Origin: Marinibacterium profundimaris
Lineage (GTDB): Bacteria > Pseudomonadota > Alphaproteobacteria > Rhodobacterales > Rhodobacteraceae
Assembly: GCF_002210095.1 (NCBI RefSeq)
Contig: NZ_AQQR01000001.1
Location: 806,001 to 870,000 of the forward strand
Reading direction: 5' to 3'
Length of the DNA stretch: 64,000 nucleotides
Positions 62,472 through 64,000 of the stretch are shown piece by piece. Position 1 is the first letter of the stretch, and every line of letters begins with the position of its first letter. The translations under genes were made by a program, and so were the position numbers. A model generated the notes under the pieces. The model saw only the letters and a list, made by a program, of their open reading frames with translations, was not told where the DNA came from and did not search any database.

Positions 62472-63215
62472 ATGCGGCGGAAACTGGCAGCAGGAAACTG
62501 GAAGATGAACGGAACCGGCGCGGCCCTGGCCGAGCTGGCGGCACTGGCCGAACGGCCCGCCCCCACCTGCGAGGTGCTGATCTGCCCGCCCGCGACCCTG
62601 ATCGCCCGGGCCGCCGTCAGCGCCGGCGGAACCGTCGCCCTTGGCGGCCAGGATTGCCATTTTGCCACCTCCGGCGCCCATACCGGCGACGTCTCGGCCG
62701 AGATGCTGGCCGATGCCGGCGCCACCTATGCCATCCTGGGCCATTCCGAACGCCGCGCCGATCACGGTGAAACCGATGCCATCGTGAAATCCAAGGCCGA
62801 GGCGGCCATCGCCGCGGGCCTGACCGCCATCGTCTGCGTCGGCGAGGATCTCGACCAGCGCGAAGCCGGCAGCACCATCGACGTCATCACCGCCCAGCTC
62901 GCAGGCTCCCTCCCCGAAGGCGCCACGGGAGAGACCCTTGTGATCGCCTATGAGCCGGTCTGGGCGATCGGCACCGGTCTGACGCCCACGACCGACCAGA
63001 TCGCCGAAGTCCATGCCGCGCTCCGGTCCGAACTCACCGGCCACCTCGGCGCCCAGATCGCTGGCGCGATCCGCCTGCTCTACGGCGGGTCGGTGAAACC
63101 CTCCAACGCGGCCGAGATCTTCGCCGTGGCGGATGTCGACGGCGCGCTGGTCGGTGGCGCCAGCCTCAAGGCCTCGGATTTCGGCGGCATCATCGACGCG
63201 CTCGACGCCGCCTGA
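62472..63215 (+). CDS. tpiA: triosephosphate isomerase
   Basis: TpiA interconverts dihydroxyacetone phosphate and glyceraldehyde-3-phosphate. The 247 residues form a TIM barrel with the catalytic Lys in AAGNWKMNG, His in AILGHSERR, Glu in [12 protein letters not shown], and phosphate loops [12 protein letters not shown] and [19 protein letters not shown] stretch precedes the ATG at 62472; a TTG four codons upstream is in frame but less likely. Confidence 0.97.
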   Translation: MRRKLAAGNWKMNGTGAALAELAALAERPAPTCEVLICPPATLIARAAVSAGGTVALGGQDCHFATSGAHTGDVSAEMLADAGATYAILGHSERRADHGETDAIVKSKAEAAIAAGLTAIVCVGEDLDQREAGSTIDVITAQLAGSLPEGATGETLVIAYEPVWAIGTGLTPTTDQIAEVHAALRSELTGHLGAQIAGAIRLLYGGSVKPSNAAEIFAVADVDGALVGGASLKASDFGGIIDALDAA

Positions 63216-63297
63216 CAGCCCACCCTCGGCCAGTGGTGACGACATGGCCCAGGGTGGCATATCCTTGTCAGGGCGCGTTCAGGGGTGAGGCGGGTCA

Positions 63298-63322
63298 GAC
63301 GTCGGTCCAGTGGACCGACGTC
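63298..63322. promoter_or_regulatory. perfect 25-bp palindrome 3' of tpiA
   Basis: GACGTCGGTCCA-G-TGGACCGACGTC has two perfect 12-bp arms around a single base, 82 bases past the tpiA stop. It would give a very stable cruciform or RNA hairpin; without a T-tract, termination is not clear. Confidence 0.75.
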
Positions 63323-63532
63323 CCGCCGAACGTTGCCCCTGAACCGTGTCTCAGCGGACACCCCGGCACCGGCAAAGGGCACACCGCCCGCAGCAAGGCG
63401 TCGCCTCTCCCTCCCGCAATAATCAGCAATGCGCGGCAGCGCACCGCTGGATCACGCCTCCGCCAAAGGCAAAAGGTTGCGAAAGGGTTAAACCGCCCCC
63501 GCAACCCCTTGTTTTTCCAATACCCGGGGGGA

Positions 63533-63548
63533 GTCCCACGCGTGGGAC
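63533..63548. repeat. ACGCGT-centred palindrome, copy 3
   Basis: GTCCCACGCGTGGGAC is flanked by GGGGGGA on the left and ACCCCCCCC on the right, extending the possible stem to more than 20 bp. It lies 18 bases past the stop of the minus-strand TRAP permease gene. Confidence 0.85.
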
Positions 63549-63566
63549 ACCCCCCCCGGGCCGCAT

Positions 63567-64000
63567 TCAGTTCGTGATGATCTCCGGCCCCATCAGGGCC
63601 GTCGGCAGGAAGGTCGAGATCCAGGGCACGTAGGTCACCAGGATCAGGAAGACGAACAGCACCGCGAGGAACGGCAGCGCCGCCTTCACCACCCGCATCA
63701 TCGGCATCCCCGCCACGCCCGAGGTCACGAACAGGTTCAGGCCCACGGGCGGCGTGATCATCCCGATTTCCATGTTCACCACCATGATGATGCCCAGGTG
63801 GATCGGGTCGATCCCCAGCTCGATGGCGATCGGAAAGACCAGCGGCGCCACGATCACCAGAAGCCCCGAAGGCTCCATGAACTGCCCGCCGATCAGCAGG
63901 ATCACGTTCACGATCACCAGGAACATCACCGGCCCCAGCCCGGCCGCCAGCATGGCGCTCGCGATCTGCTGCGGGATCTGCTCGTCGGTCAGAACATGCT
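63567..64000 (-). CDS. TRAP transporter large permease (DctM), C-terminal part
   Basis: The frame is open to the window edge, so the 5' end lies outside; 144 codons are visible. They hold the end of a DctM: MLAAGLGPVMFLVIVNVILLIGGQFMEPSGLLVIVAPLVFPIA, HLGIIMVVNMEIGMITPPVGLNLFVTSGVAG (the conserved TPPVG motif) and two final helices ending PEIITN. Unlike the permease at 49252 it has no C-terminal extension, and it belongs to a different TRAP subfamily (C4-dicarboxylate type by appearance). Confidence 0.9.
   Translation of the reverse strand, partial: HVLTDEQIPQQIASAMLAAGLGPVMFLVIVNVILLIGGQFMEPSGLLVIVAPLVFPIAIELGIDPIHLGIIMVVNMEIGMITPPVGLNLFVTSGVAGMPMMRVVKAALPFLAVLFVFLILVTYVPWISTFLPTALMGPEIITN

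Larger units (their letters stand above)
63216..63566. other. 351-base gap between tpiA and the TRAP permease gene
   Basis: No gene is seen between these convergent genes. It holds the 25-bp palindrome at 63298-63322 and the ACGCGT-centred palindrome at 63533-63548. The middle (63400-63500) is moderately AT-rich without a recognised motif. Confidence 0.5.

Overview
The window reads as a piece of the main chromosome of an alphaproteobacterium of the order Rhodobacterales (Roseobacter/Rhodobacter group). Evidence: very GC-rich coding DNA, the block yceD-rpmF-plsX-fabH-ihfA-MerR-tRNA-Pro, the block dgt-argS-SPOR-nagZ-scpA-scpB, a two-domain dCTP deaminase, a DksA homologue with a degenerate zinc finger, a DUF2927 lipoprotein, a DUF2852 protein, and a PIN/RNA-methyltransferase pair like RSP_2648/RSP_2647 of Rhodobacter sphaeroides. 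Nearly all of it is housekeeping or conserved accessory content; there is no prophage, integrase, IS transposase, CRISPR array or rRNA operon.

Layout. 1-8 kb: cupin protein, anmK/tyrS divergent pair, a GNAT/FemAB-like protein, an ABC-F ATPase, olsB and bamE. 8-15 kb: yceD, rpmF, plsX, fabH (50S protein plus phospholipid/fatty acid initiation), ihfA, a MerR regulator with a long acidic repeat tail, tRNA-Pro(GGG), dCTP deaminase. 14.6-22.2 kb, minus strand: chromosome condensation (scpAB), cell wall recycling (nagZ), SPOR protein, argS, dgt. 22.3-27 kb: erpA, a universal stress protein, then a three-gene minus-strand unit (repeat protein, unknown 358-aa protein, DMT transporter), and xth. 27-33 kb: FAD monooxygenase, dksA, and a MoxR/VWA pair separated by a GNAT gene, a lipoprotein gene and a 54-codon membrane protein gene. 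33-46 kb: RTX-type protein, lytic transglycosylase, M48 protease, PIN/RNA methyltransferase pair, glnE, ybaK, DUF2852, RDD, bpt and a VOC protein. 47-52 kb: a TRAP transporter of the TakP type whose large permease carries a C-terminal extension of about 325 residues. 52-55 kb: ilvB-ilvN behind a clear promoter, leader peptide and attenuator. 55-64 kb: tgt, a protease-like/RimK fusion, SPFH-NfeD pair, an HWE histidine kinase, sufT, a SufA-type carrier, tpiA, and the 3' end of a second TRAP large permease.

The best candidate for an undescribed system is the unit at 25912-23220. It encodes a 199-aa protein with nine MFSSGSAP-type motifs at a 21-residue period, the last ending exactly at the C terminus; then a 358-aa protein of no recognised fold; then a translationally coupled 10-helix-type transporter. 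A 10-bp hairpin sits directly in front of the first ribosome binding site. The arrangement resembles a multi-core peptide precursor with partner and exporter, but this is inference only.

The intergenic DNA is rich in dispersed structures: a palindromic repeat family of about 190 bp bounded by GGAGTATTT arms (copies at 505, 27062, 54835 and 57929, plus a solo arm at 37020), three copies of the palindrome GTCCCACGCGTGGGAC just downstream of stop codons, and two copies of a TGGGGT/ACCCCA hairpin directly 3' of olsB and of the histidine kinase. Operator-like palindromes lie upstream of rpmF, the DUF2852 gene and sufT.
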